Shown piece by piece: positions 12,640-24,426 of a stretch of 64,000 nucleotides of DNA (position 1 is its first letter; every line of letters begins with the position of its first letter). This DNA is from Laccaria trichodermophora. Lineage: Eukaryota; Basidiomycota; Agaricomycetes; Agaricales; Hydnangiaceae. The translations under genes were made by a program, and so were the position numbers. The stretch spans positions 2,294,001-2,358,000 of the forward strand of contig JACTVC010000003.1 of assembly GCA_018417955.1 (NCBI GenBank), written 5' to 3'. The notes under the pieces are model-generated. The model did not search any database. It saw only the letters and a program-made list of their open reading frames with translations, and was not told the origin of the DNA.

Positions 12640-13547
12640 ATGGATACTGACTGGTGCTTGACTTGCGACAGACACACTGCAAGTATTTTTCAACCGTTTC
12701 CCTTCACCCGTTCTCATCGTTTTTACAGGAGGGAAATGGCCCTTATTGCTCATTCAACTGCAAACATTTGGCTGGGCCAGACGACGAGGAGAACAATTCC
12801 GCTGCTATAATAGCATGGGCCTCTGGAATCCCTCTTGGACCAGCTGGAATCCCTCATGGACCACCAACTCCACCTCCTTCTCCTCCAGTCCATTCATCGT
12901 CCTCTTCCACTTATTCATTCTCCAGTTCTGCTTGTAGACCGCCACAACTCTTACGTCCACATCGACCCGTGCCGCCCACCCTCTGCATGACCACTCCAAT
13001 AACTGCAGCTCCCCCGTCTCCAACAATTCCCATTCGAACAGTCCACAAACCATTCGCTTGCCCCTCAATTCTCAGTTTATCAGAATTCAAGAGTATAGGC
13101 AACGCCTCCTTCCTGTCAGGCGCTACTGAAGCTTCCCTCGCCACTCCCGCATCCGCCAACCCTATGCCCATTTCTGCCAGCCGTAACAAATCATTCATCG
13201 GCTCTATCGCTTCTCACGTCCGGTCCTGGGTGTCTCCGTCACCCGCATTCCTGTTTTCATCTCAACAGAAAACACCACAACCTCCACCTCGCGTGGACAC
13301 CGCAAAGTTCACCGTCCTCTCCAAGAAGCACCATCTTTCCCCCCTTAAATCCAAATCCCCTTCTTATGACGACGAGGACGACGAAAATCTACCCGTCTGC
13401 TGGATGGCAAGCACCGTCCTCGTCGAGACCAACAGTGCTTTCAACCAGCCTAAACATCCACGAGGCCGCAGAAGGACGTCTGAACGCAATGACGAACATC
13501 CGTCATTTAGGGCCAGAGGGCGGAAAACGTCTCGCGCAGTTGACTGA
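12640..13547 (+). CDS. Ecl1-family lifespan / nutrient-stress regulatory protein
   Basis: Two exons, 12640-12678 and 12729-13547, giving 285 residues. Exon 1 encodes MDTDWCLTCDRHT and exon 2 continues EGNGPYCSFNC. This gives the paired-cysteine pattern (C-x2-C ... C-x3-C) at the N-terminus that marks the fungal Ecl1 (extender of chronological lifespan) family. The rest is Pro/Ser-rich and disordered (PPTPPPSPPVHSSSS), as in basidiomycete members, ending SRAVD. The intron must use a GC donor (GCAAGT, 50 nt) to keep the cysteine motif in frame; the nearest GT donor shifts the frame. Members act in the nucleus or cytosol in the response to sulphur or amino-acid depletion. Assignment rests mainly on the short cysteine motif. 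Confidence 0.7.
12679..12728 (+). other. GC-AG intron of the Ecl1-family gene
   Basis: Starts GCAAGTATTT and ends TTTTTACAG, 50 nt. Only this cut joins CDRHT to EGNGPYCSFNC in phase 0. The GT three bases downstream would leave exon 2 out of frame. Confidence 0.8.
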
Positions 13548-16430
13548 ATCTACCTGCCTTAGCTTTTTTCACTTTCTGGCTTTTCTCTCCCCCCACCATA
13601 GAGTTTTCGTTCTTCTTATCCCGGATATATCTCCCCAAGCGACAGCAGAAAAAAAAGCCAACAACCAAGACTACCTGTCGGACTCGCTATTCCGCATCAA
13701 AGCTTTGCACTACCCTCCCTATCCGATCCATTTTTTTTTCTTGCATCATCAGCTCTTTCTCCTTGCATGTCCCCCCACCTCATCAAAAACGAGTCACTCA
13801 CGTTTCAATCCACATTCACTTATTTTCGCCTCGCATATACGCCGCCCCTTAGACACGGCCTCCAGATCTATGTACGTTCTACCTACTTACAACCCCATGT
13901 GTAACACTATCTACAATCAAAACCATTACACGAACCCAAATCGAATACAAGTGGGCAGAATCTGTATGGCCGTTCCATCGACCTCCATCTCTTCTTATCG
14001 AAACCACAACACAAGGAAACAACGCGCTTCTTCTCTATCTAAGCACATACATAATTCCTATTCAGCACCCGAAGGCTTCCGAACTGTGTGTTTTAACCCA
14101 AAACGCGCACCCTCGCGTCATCCTCTCTCTCTATGTGTACCTCGAGGATACCTTCCGTCCTTTCTGCTTCGTGGAAGGAGCACCACAACCGCTCCACTTT
14201 CCGCTGGCCGTTTGTGAAAATTTCACTCCACTTTGCCCGATTATCCCGCTGATTCTTATTCTATGTGTTTTGTGTTCCTTGACTCCACAGTATGTAAAGG
14301 TCATAAAGACTACTATCGCGTTGCACCCCAGATCGCGCTGCCGAACCTTAGCCTTAGTGTAGCAGTGACCAGTAAGGTATCTTGAAACGCCCGTCCACAC
14401 TTCAAATAACCTCAATCTTACAATTCATTCATTGAGGCGCGGCAGCGAGAAACAATAACTGGCATTGTGACAGAGCATAATGACAGGAGTCGGTGTATAC
14501 GCAGCGATAGGCCCTTTTTTCAGCGCTCAATGCCATTTCGGTGTTTAGTCGCTCCGAGAACCCAAATAAAAAATAAGAGGTGGGTCCTAACTGGCATATG
14601 TATATGCTTTTGGCAACGTTTTCCAGGAGATGGCAACCGCACAGGTGTCTATTTTTAGGTGCCTACTTGCAGCACCACCACATACCCGGCTTGATTTATG
14701 TTTTAGACAACTGCGTCAATTCTTCTCTATCTAGTATCAAGTTATCTGCATCATCGATGATCGAATGAACGCACCGATCAGGTATCGAAAATAAAATCTT
14801 CATCTGAGTGAACGCTCAGCGTCCTCCGCTCTCCATTATGCTCCCATTCGATGGATCGAAACTGCGTATGTACGCAGGTGCTGTAAAGTACTATGTCAGC
14901 ATCGGGCGAGAGTCAGGTCACCGTGAGGAGATCGCGATTGTCCAAAGATCTATGAGCTCCCAATCAGCGACGTCGGACTCGATGTTGGAAATTGCGCGCT
15001 TGAAGTGAGTTCTGAGACACCAGCGTCCAGTTTGCACCACGTTCGCACCGATACGTACCCCTGGATCGAAACGCTCAGACTAGCCTTTTTGGACTGAAGA
15101 ATAACTTACCAGGTCGGAGCCGCGACTACCCGCGATTTATCATTTACTAATCCAAGCTGAGCAATGGCGACAACCTGGAGAGTTAACAATGAGTGTTTTG
15201 GATTACCGGTGACCGGAGCAGAAGCATTCATATCAGAATGTCCGCAGTTCACAACTTTTGCTGATGCTGACTTGGGTGTAACTTGGCTGCCATAAGGACT
15301 GCGTCAAACAAGGTCGCTCGACCTGGCAGCGACATGGGCCAGAGTCGGAGGCCAGACCGCCTTTTCCACCTCTCTAGATCCTTCCGCCATCTGAATGCCA
15401 TTCTACAGAGGCAAACGGATAGGGGAGGCCTGGTCGCTCAGGCTGAATGCTGATTGATAACTTACATTGAATACTAAAGGCGTTATGGTTATCTTTCTTT
15501 TCTTTTCTGCGAGCGGAACTCATCCGGTAACTCAGTCGCGTAGTATGTGTGCGCCGCACTCACACTAAAAACTTGATTCAATAGCGCGCAGGGACAAGGA
15601 AGTAATATTAGACTCACCTAATAAATTTGTAACAAAGATGCCGCCGCCTGATTACCAACAACACAAAAAAAGAAAACATACCGCGAACGTTGACATCAGT
15701 CATTGATCAGGGGTGCGGCCATGCTGGTCACCATCCATTATGTTCGCAACAAAAAACCATTGAAATGTCATTTGTGGGGGCGCGTTTGAGCTCATTGTCT
15801 CAGTCGTTGCAGGCGAGCGCGGTGGCGTCGCGACAACTCATCATGATCAACTGCAACACCTGATACGTCAAATTTGTCACCCTCCATTTCAAAAACTCCA
15901 TACACAGCCGGGCTCTTTCAGGTTTTTGAAATACGTAGGTGTAGAGAACTGCGGTGGCGAATGATCGTCCAGGTAGAAAATTGGATTGGTCTTAGTGTGA
16001 AAGAAGTAGCCGACGGACCAGAGTAATCTTTGCGACGATCGCTCGCTTGAGCAATGTCCGCGGTCGGCAAGATTACACACAACGGCAGTGAGCTCCACTT
16101 TCAGGGACATTGCACAACACCTGTTGATATCGCGAAGATGAAGCTTTCGTAATCTCGCCAAACTGCAGTTACTGCACCAGATTAACTTTGTTTCCAGGCA
16201 TATGACGCCGAAGGAGAACGGTTAAGGCTCGTTGGATATTGTCATATATGCAATACGCAGAAGGACCATCGCCAGAAGTTGAGGGTGGAACAAGATCCAT
16301 TGCACACAGCAGACTACAAGTACCCATATTTTCTAGATGCACAGGTGAATACATGGAGATTGGTACTTTCCTTTTCTTTGCCACAATCGCTGCAAAATTA
16401 CTGATATCAGAACAAAATACAATCCTACTT
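13548..16430. other. Long stretch without a supportable gene
   Basis: About 2.9 kb between the Ecl1-family stop and the SmB stop, far longer than the other gaps here (150-650 bp, one of 1.6 kb). The first part (to about 14450) is strongly pyrimidine-rich on the + strand and is probably the 3' UTR of the Ecl1-family gene. The remainder has only short frames (for example 14808-15008 + and 15889-16161 -) with no recognisable domain, coding bias or splice structure. I saw no terminal repeats, transposase motifs or tRNA boxes. A non-coding RNA or decayed element cannot be excluded. Confidence 0.6.
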
Positions 16431-17180
16431 TCACTGAGGCGGTTGGAAGCTGGATCAGTCATATCAGAAAAAGAAGCATGTAAAGTTCAACTTTTTGAAC
16501 TCACCCTGGAGGACCTGCGAAACCTGGAGGAGGGGGGAAAGGCATGCCAGGAGGGAAACCGGGGGGTCTGAAACCAGGGGGAGGACCTGACATGCCAGGA
16601 GGAGCGAAAGGCATTGGTGGGCGTGCTAACGATGGAGCTCCCACTGAAAACAAATGGTCAACAAGGCTTCAAAAACTACAGGGTGAAAAGGCACGAACTA
16701 GGCGGCATCATACCCATGCCACGTCCCGCAGGCATGCCGCGACCAGGACCAACAGGAAGCTATAGATTCATCAGTATCAAGATCGACGCTGATCACGTTC
16801 TTAGTCGCGTACCGCGTTCTTCTTGTCCTCGTCAACGATAGGGGGTGGTCCCTCAACGCTTAGGCTGACCACTGTCTCCCCACGCAAGATCACAAGCCCA
16901 AGTGTACGCTTCATTTCTTGTTCAGGTGCCGTCTCCTCCCCCGCCTTTTTCTTAGGACGAACTCTTCTAAATTCCTCGCAATCTGCCAAGACCAAGTTCA
17001 TATGGCGATCAAATGCCAGCATTTGTCCCGTTAACGCGCGCCCATCGTTAATCGTGACTTTCAGTCTCCAGTTGATGAGACTGAGCATTTTTCCGCCTTT
17101 AGATTTGGGAGGAGGCTAGATGTTACATAGTCAGTGATAAACATCATAAAAATCGTATAACTTTGGATGCAACTTGCCAT
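16431..17180 (-). CDS. SMB1: Small nuclear ribonucleoprotein SmB (U1/U2/U4/U5 snRNP core)
   Basis: Core Sm-ring subunit of spliceosomal snRNPs, in the nucleus. Five exons: 17178-17180 (ATG alone), 16813-17115, 16699-16759, 16505-16643, 16431-16449. They sum to 525 nt, 174 residues. After M-PPPKSKGGKML come Sm1 (INDGRALTGQMLAFDRHMNL) and Sm2 (LGLVILRGETVVSLSV), followed by a Gly/Pro/Met-rich tail with PPG and GRGMPAGRGMGMM blocks, ending PPGFQPPQ. Such a tail is diagnostic of SmB/B'. The first intron has a GC donor directly after the ATG. The last exon is only 19 nt; if its intron is kept, translation stops at 16501 with loss of FQPPQ. Divergent from the nitronate monooxygenase gene. Confidence 0.9.
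17116..17177 (-). other. GC-AG intron directly after the SmB start codon
   Basis: On the minus strand ATG is followed by GCAAGTTGC and the intron ends AACATCTAG, 62 nt, with a CTGAC branch site. The GT at +5 gives phase 1, and the next exon then meets a stop after four codons. The GC donor gives M-PPPKSKGGKML, the conserved SmB N-terminus. Confidence 0.75.
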
Positions 17181-17455
17181 GATGGGCGGTGTAGAGTGGT
17201 TCGAGGTGACTCGAGGCAACGACAAACGCAAGGCTACCAATTTTTTACAAACAACAACAAAGACGACCTGTAGCGCATCGCAGTTCACCTTGCTCAAAAT
17301 CCTAGTCCAACCGTTTTCTGTGTGTTTCTAGCAATGTTCACTCAAAAAGTATACGCTATACTATAGCCGAAACACCGACATCGAATTGACAGAGCCAGCT
17401 TTGTCAGTTATATCGTCATGGCAGGGAGATCTCGTGCAATTGTCCATCTTGAATC

Positions 17456-18816
17456 ATGACTCTCAACACCAAGCTCACTCAACTTCTAGGTCATTATACG
17501 AAACTGTTAATATTGGACATGATTAACTGTTACTCTAGGAATTAAAACCCCTATCGTCGCTGCCTCAATGGCGGGTGCTAGTGGTGGTGCGTCATTCACA
17601 AATACCTTGCACTCGGGTGATATTGATTAGCCTTGTAGGCGCCCTCGCGGCTCAAGTTACTCTGGCGGGAGGCTTCGGCTTTCTGGCAGCGGGTATTTCT
17701 GCCACCCATTTCGCAAATAATCGTAATAATTTGCTTTACAAGGATACGATTCCCCTGAAAAGCTCCAGTCCGAAATAGATTTAGCCCGATCCCTTCTTAA
17801 GCTTCAGCCTCACGCCCTCCTTCCCGTAGGCGTGGGCTTTCTGGCGTGGCAATTGGAATCACCAGGAGCTCCGGCAACGCAGCTGCTATCTGTCGCTTTG
17901 GACAATAATGTCCGTGCCATCTGGTTAGCTTTTGGGAACAACATAAAACACTGGGCGGATTACATCCACGAACATAATAATAAGCGGGGCCGTACGGATC
18001 GCGTCTTGATTTTTTGTCCTGTCTCCTCCGTGGAGCAGGCCTTGGTAGCAGTCAATGAATGGCGTGCCGACGTTATCATTGTGCAAGGCTCGGCTTCTGC
18101 ATTTCAAACATTAACTCTAGCTCTTATCCCCTTCTGCAGGTGTCGAGGCTGGAGGTCATGGAGCGTCTCAAGGCCTCCCACTTCTAACCCTTCTACCTCT
18201 AGTCACTGCTGCCGTCGGACCAAGCGGACCACCCATTCTAGGTGCTGGGGGACTAGTCAATGGAGCGCACGCGGCAGCACTTCTCACTTTAGGAGCTTCT
18301 GGAGTTGTTCTCGGAACCCGCCTTTTGCTTTCTCCCGAAAGTCTCTACACCGATGCGCAGAGACGTGCTCTTATCGAGGCTGATTCCTCCCTATCGGTCC
18401 GAACGATGGCTTTTGATTACGCTCGAAATACACTAGGTTGGCCAGAGGGGGTCGATGGAAGGGGTTTGCGAAACGGTAAGAACCTCGTAGCGCGAATTTT
18501 GCTGTCACCCTGTTTACGTTTGAGAAAAATAGCTACCGTCGAAGATTATGAGAGAGGGGAAGACATTCAAGTTCTAAGGAGCAAACTCAAGGAAGCGAGT
18601 CTCAAGGACGACACCTCCCGCATCGTTGTCTGGGCAGGCGCCAGCGTTGGCTTAGTAAACAAGATCATGCCAGCAAGGGTAGGTTCTCATAGAAGCGAGC
18701 AGTGCACGCTGTCATCCCGATCTGACCTTGTTTCTCAATAGGAAATTGTCGAAGAGATTCACGAGGATTGCGTAAAACATCTCCGGGCGTCCGCCCTTCT
18801 TGTCTCTAGTGTCTAA
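17456..18816 (+). CDS. Nitronate monooxygenase (2-nitropropane dioxygenase family, FMN)
   Basis: FMN enzyme that oxidises propionate-3-nitronate or alkyl nitronates; in fungi it detoxifies these mitochondrial poisons. Start at 17456 (MTLNTKLTQLLGIKTPIV). Six introns by my reading. Family motifs: AASMAGASGGALAAQVTLAG with GGFGFLAAGY (FMN phosphate side), PVGVGFLAWQ, VQGVEAGGHG (about 18080-18170, carrying the catalytic His), ILGAGGLVNG and GASGVVLGTRLLLSPES. Stop at 18816 after LLVSSV. The VQG/VEAGGH junction needs a GC-donor intron (18088-18139). With that, the frame is intact over about 350 residues, normal for the family. Shares a 275 bp divergent promoter with SmB. Confidence 0.9.
18088..18139 (+). 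other. GC-AG intron inside the nitronate monooxygenase gene
   Basis: Begins GCTCGGCTTC after CAAG, ends CCCCTTCTGCAG, 52 nt, with TTAAC as a possible branch site. It restores VQG-VEAGGHG. No GT upstream gives the required phase 1. The donor is weaker than the other GC donors in this window. Confidence 0.65.
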
Positions 18817-19473
18817 GGGTCAACACCTTGTCAACATCGGCTGCTAGAAGCCCTCTTCGTTATTCTCCGTTCATCAACACCCTTTTTTCTACAATATCTC
18901 GAAAGCCATCCAGCTTGGTAGATTCCAGCGGCAAAAGCCAGACAGGCGCACGTTGGTCAATGTAAATATGTAACAGAGCCTAAACTGATCTGTCTTCACA
19001 AAAAGAGAAACTCTAGTGCATACCAGACAGTCGTCCTTCCATGGTCTGCAACATAACAGTCCGTCACTGGACCTCAAGCCAGTTTAGCTCCTTGCTATTC
19101 ATCTCCCATCGCAAGTGCACGTTTACAGATTTTGGGGCAACAAACACGACAACCAAAATCTCATTACCTTACGTCTTTCCCTTCTCGGAAAGTGGCTGAA
19201 GTTCATCTGATCATCATGAAGACCGCTTTGACTCGAGCACAGCTGTGTTCACCAGCCCTATCAGCGGCACATTAAATTTCACGGACAAGTGAGCAAGGTC
19301 CCGCTAGATGACATGAACGTCAAAATAGACGGTGGTCGCACATGGACAGGTGAAAGAATGATCCATCATTCGCTTTGACATCATGAGAATTTTAATCATG
19401 TTCCCTTCCTGGAAAAAAATCCCTATCTGTACAGCAATTCATTCTATAAGTATAACGGCGCCATCGATGTCGT
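18817..19473. other. Convergent intergenic region between nitronate monooxygenase and pyruvate carboxylase
   Basis: 657 bp between two stop codons facing each other. It should hold both 3' UTRs. No further gene, repeat or RNA structure was recognised. Confidence 0.6.
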
Positions 19474-22400
19474 TCAGTGTACAATCTCCACTGTAAGATC
19501 ACCCTGGTTGATTGAGTCCCCTTTGGAACAGACGCCTTAATTCGGCAGCAACGATAAGGCAAGATAAGACAAGTACCTTCATGGACGACAACACGTTTGA
19601 TGTGACCCGAAACGGGAGCGGTAACAGCAGATTCCATCTATCAGACGAAACCAGTCAGTTAGAAATCATCAGCATAATAATCCAAGTTACCTTCATCGCG
19701 CTGAGAACTACACATACGTGCGTCAGCTGACTACTGTTTACGGAATTTGAGGCTTCCAAAGCTTACCGCAAACGGGGTCACCCTTTCTGATCTCCTGCCC
19801 CTCTTTCACTCTGACTTCAACAACAACACCTGACATCGGGGCACCGACAGATCCAGGGTCCGCAGTCGCCTTCTCCCGCGAAACCGTTTCCACAGCTGAG
19901 TTTTTGTCCTCAACTGACACCGCACGGACCTATTGTGATGAGGGTCACATAGCTTGAGCCAATAGTGAAAATAAGGTATTGATGACGTTTTTACCTCTCC
20001 GTTCACCTCAAACCACACATCACGCTGGGCACGACCTTCGACAACGGGTCCCACCGCCATCAGACGGATGATGAGGGTCTTGCCTTTCTCGATCGAGATG
20101 TGCATCTCCTCTCCAATATCCGGACGGCCAAGGAAGTACCGGGTGGGAATAACACTTTATGGTTCTTCAGAACAAGCACATGTGACAGCAAAACCCGAAA
20201 TGCGCACCTCAAGTCACCGTACTTTTCAATGAAGCCCTGATATTCTTCGAAGACCTGTACAAATATGTTAAGACATCATGTTACGCGATGAAGACGGGCT
20301 GGGAAAGATACCTTGGGATACATGACGTACGATGTAACATCAGAATCTGTGATGTGCTTCCCAAATTTGCTTCGTAGTTCCGCCTTGATCTTCTTGAAGT
20401 CAAGAGGTTGCATAGTAGTACCAGGACGTCCATCAATTCTAGGCTTATTTCTAATGATTTTTGTGCGCAATGGCTCTGGGAAACCGCCAACAGGCTGTCC
20501 AAGGTAGCCTTGGAAGAACTCAACAACGGACGATGGGAAGTCAAGCTGTTCAGCGCGTGCCAAAACATCCTCTTTCGAGAACGAGTTGGACGTCATCCAT
20601 TGCGCAAAGTCCCCAACAACCTTTGATGAGGGCGTAACCTTGATGATGTTTCCGCACTATCACGATTCGATCAGTACTATTCCTCATTCTTGACGCGGTA
20701 AGTACAACGTACAAGCTCGTTTGCCTCGATATACTTTTGCTTGATAACTGATAAAATTCATCTTTGTCAGAGAAGTAGATGGATGTGACTTTTTTAGAAA
20801 GCGCACCAGTCCATTGTGTACCAAGTCCCAGCTGGGAGGCTTGGAACTTTCAAAAATACATGCCATCAGACAGTGAAAGGAAGAGAGGAGACAGTGCAAA
20901 CCATCAGATTCGTGTACTGCCCTCCTGGCATCTCATGATCGAACACACTAGAGTCCGAAGCTCTGACATTGGCCTCAAAGCAGCTGTACAGCATACGAAC
21001 TTGACTCCAGTAAAGGTTGAGGGCTTGGATGTCCTCGTAGCGGATACCAGTTCCCAGAGAGGTCTGCTCGAGGGCCATGCATACGGCACCCATGGATGGT
21101 TGAGAAGTCAATCCCGACATGCCTAACAATTCCCATGAAATGCGATGGGAAGAAAAATAAAGAAGTTTACATACTGTCGATCGCGACATCGACGACATCC
21201 GCGCCAGCCGCCGCGCACGCAAGCATGCTGGCTGCAGCAATGCCTGCCGTGTCATGGGAGTGGACGTGGATGGGAAGGTCAGGGTGTGCCTTCCTAATGG
21301 CGCCAATGAGACTATGGGGGACATTGTATGAGTTTTATGCGCTGGAGATGCATGTGGGTCTCACAGTGTAGCAGCTTGGGGCTTCAGCAAGCCAGCCATA
21401 TCCTTGACACCCAAAACGTGGATCCCTTCTTTCACAAGTTGGTCCACAAAGTCGAGGTAGTATTTAAGCGTGTACTTCGCCTCATTGGGGCTTGCAACAT
21501 CACCGCTGTAGCATACCACTGCTTCGCAAACACCACCCGCCTTCTTGGCAGCATCAATCCCGAGCTTCATCTGTTTACAATTCAAGATCAAGATTTTGCA
21601 AGGGATCTTCCAAAATCAGCTGACGTACGTTCTCTGAGAAAAAGTTTTAGCAAATACCGACTCAGAAATTCAAGTAGCCTACCAAAGTAATTCAGGGAAT
21701 CAAAGACTCGGAAAATATCAAGCCCATTTTCCACAGCCTTCTTCGAAAAGTCATAGATGGCATTATCACTGAACAAGCCAGGAGATCAACTACAATGAAG
21801 GTCACTTTCAAACCTGAGACTCACGGATAGCTAGTATACCCGACACCATTGGCCCCACGGACGAGCGCCTGTAACGGAATATTGGGGACTAATTTACGGA
21901 GTGTGCGCTGCAGATACAAGTCAGCATCAACATCTAAAAATCACAAAGCGACACTCACCAGACGCTCCCAAGGATCTTCATACAAGAAGCGCATAGCGAC
22001 ATCAAAAGTAGCTCCACCCCAACATTCAAGACTGTAAGCATTGGCCAAAGCATAGCTGGTCTCTTTGGCAATGTTGACCATATCTATAGTTCGCAGACGA
22101 GTCGCGAGGAGGGATTGGTGGGCGTCGCGCCATGTGGTATCCATAATGAGGGTGCCTGGGTACTCGCGCACTGCTTTGGCAAATGCTTCGGGACCTTCCT
22201 TAACGATGATGTTGCGCCATCCGATGGTGCAAGGCAGGGTAGTGTCCAGAGGGGGACCATTAAGCGGGTCTTCGCGGCTTTGAAATTTGGGGATGACAAT
22301 GTCGGTTTTGAGGCCGGGTTCACCCTGGTTTCAACCATCAAACGACAGTGGAAGCAAAATAACGAGCACGAACGGTTTGGCCTTTGATGGAGCTTCCATT

Positions 22401-24426
22401 GACCGCCAGATCACCGAGGTATGCCAACAATTTCTGAGCACGGTTTTGGCTCTGCACTAGCTTGAAGAGATCGGGAGTATCATCAATGAACTATGCATAA
22501 TCGGATGAGAACAACGCGTGTATCAACGACGGATGACGTTACGTACTGTCGTCCAAGTCTTTCCTTGAATGAAGGTATCATGAGTCAAGAGACGGAAGAG
22601 GAAGGGAATGTTGGTCTAGAACGAAACTCAGTAACTTGGCCATGCATGAGATACAAAGCAACGAACCTTGACTCCGCGAATTCGGAATTCAACAAGAGCA
22701 CGCAACATCTTGCGACGCGCAACTTCATAGGTCGTGCCACTGACTGTACACTTCACCAACAAACTATCATAATGGGGCTTATAATTCTGTTAGCTGGTTC
22801 CCAGGCCACTGCAGACAAGCCACTCACCGTGATCTGTGCACCAGCGAAACCAGAGCTTGCGTCAAGACGAACACCATTGCCTCCTGCGCTACGATACACC
22901 TCAATCTTTCCTGTATCGGGCTGGAAGTTGTGGGCAGCGTCTTCAGTGGTGATACGGCATTGAATAGCAAAGCCTCGTTTCGTGATGGCATCCTGGGTGA
23001 GACCAAGTTGCGGAAGAGTCGCGCCAGCGGCAATTTGGATTTGCGCGGCCACAATGTCGATTCCAGTAATCTCCTCTGCAGCAGGACGGCGTCAGTTAAC
23101 GTCGTGCGCGTTTACTGCGTACGTACCAGTGATGGTGTGCTCCACCTGGATACGAGGGTTGATCTCAATGAAGTAATGCCTGCCCATCTGATCGACCAAA
23201 AACTCTGCAGTGCCAGCGTTCCTGTATCCGACGCTCTTCGCCAACTTGATGGCGTCAGCCAAAATGGCTTGCCTAACTTCTTCCGGGAGGTGAGTGGCTG
23301 GTGCAACTTCAACGACTTTTTGATGTCTTCTCTGGACGGAACAATCTCGTTCAAAAAGATGGATGGTGTTTCCAACAGCATCAGCGAGGATCTGGACTTC
23401 AATGTGACGGGGGCGCTCCAAAAAACGTTCGATGAAAACGGTTCCGTCGCCGAATGCGGCCTTTGCTTCGCTGACAGCGCGTTGGAAGGAGGTTTGGAAG
23501 TCGGATTGTTCCCTCACGACGCGCATTCCTCGTCCACCACCACCCATAGCGGCCTTGATGATAACTATGGAGCACATATGAAGATTGTAGCAATGTGAAG
23601 GGGCGCACAAATCACAAACCTGGGAAACCATATTCCTGAATGAATGCTTCTCCGTCCTTGTAAGTATCGACAGGTCCAGGAGTTCCAGGTACGACTGGGA
23701 CGCCGACCTTCATTGCTGGTGGGGTAGGACATCAAGAGGGTGCAAATGAATTTACGAGAAAAAGGATTTACCCAAGGTCCTTGCCTTGGTTTTATCACCC
23801 AGTCCATCAATTACTTCAGGCGACGGACCGACAAAGGCAATACCAGCTTGTTCGACCTTTCTCGCGAATTCGGCATTTTCGGACAAGAAACCGTAACTGC
23901 GTTGTTGGGTGGTGAGCTGTGGCAATCCGATGAAAATTTTTCAAGGACCGACCCCGGATGGATCATGTCAACGCCATGCTCAAGTGCAATTTTAATGATA
24001 TCCTCCTGAGCCAGGTAAGCGCCGACTGGGGTTAAACCCTTTCCGACCTGATAAGCTTCATCGGACTGGGAGTGTCAAACTAAGATTAAGTCGACCCTGA
24101 CAGAGATATGATGCCAACCTTTTGACGATGAGCTGATAATCGATCCTCGTAGGAGTAGATTGCTACGGTATGCATAGCAAGCTCATGGGCAGTCCTAAAG
24201 ACACGGATGGCAATTTCCTGTCACTGTATAAGAAAGGGGGGGTTGAATACTGGAGGAAATTACTGACACCACGGTTAGCGACGAGAATTTTAGTGAGGGG
24301 ACCACCATGTCCTGCAGCCTTTCTCCTCATAGTTTGGATGGAGTGTACAGGGGTGCCTGGGGCACTGGGTGAAGTGGCAAAGATGGGAGCGAGCCTCGCT
24401 GGGTGCAGCGACGACTGGGAAGCCAT
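19474..24426 (-). CDS. PYC1: Pyruvate carboxylase (biotin-dependent)
   Basis: Carboxylates pyruvate to oxaloacetate with ATP and bicarbonate, feeding the TCA cycle and gluconeogenesis; cytosolic in fungi. Start at 24426 ([16 protein letters not shown]). Biotin carboxylase first: [19 protein letters not shown], the ATP-grasp Gly-rich loop [16 protein letters not shown] (about 23520-23570), [11 protein letters not shown] (about 23160). Then the carboxyltransferase domain: [10 protein letters not shown] metal motif (about 22130), [33 protein letters not shown] (about 21390), [11 protein letters not shown]. Last the biotinyl domain with AMKMES (about 19635-19690), the biotin lysine being the last codon before an intron. 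Ends [10 protein letters not shown] at 19474. Many introns, no break seen. Only 162 bp separate its ATG from the stop of the next gene upstream. Confidence 0.96.

Noticed and set aside
13366..14217. A 283-codon open frame on the + strand downstream of the Ecl1-family gene
   Set aside because: It overlaps the end of that gene in another frame, is pyrimidine-driven, low in G, and has no domain; more likely 3' UTR.
15889..16161. A 90-codon minus-strand frame
   Set aside because: No domain, no splice partners, composition like flanking non-coding DNA.
16501..16503. TGA at 16501 as the SmB stop codon
   Set aside because: It overlaps a consensus donor; splicing to the 19 nt exon gives a Pro-rich GFQPPQ end and an exact total of 175 codons. 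Kept only as a possible isoform.
17190..17215. tRNA B-box-like GGTTCGAGGTGACTC
   Set aside because: No A box at proper distance and no cloverleaf; it lies in the SmB upstream region.
17456..18816. Frameshifted nitronate monooxygenase
   Set aside because: A normal-sized intron (52 nt) with good acceptor restores the catalytic motif; only the donor is GC instead of GT.
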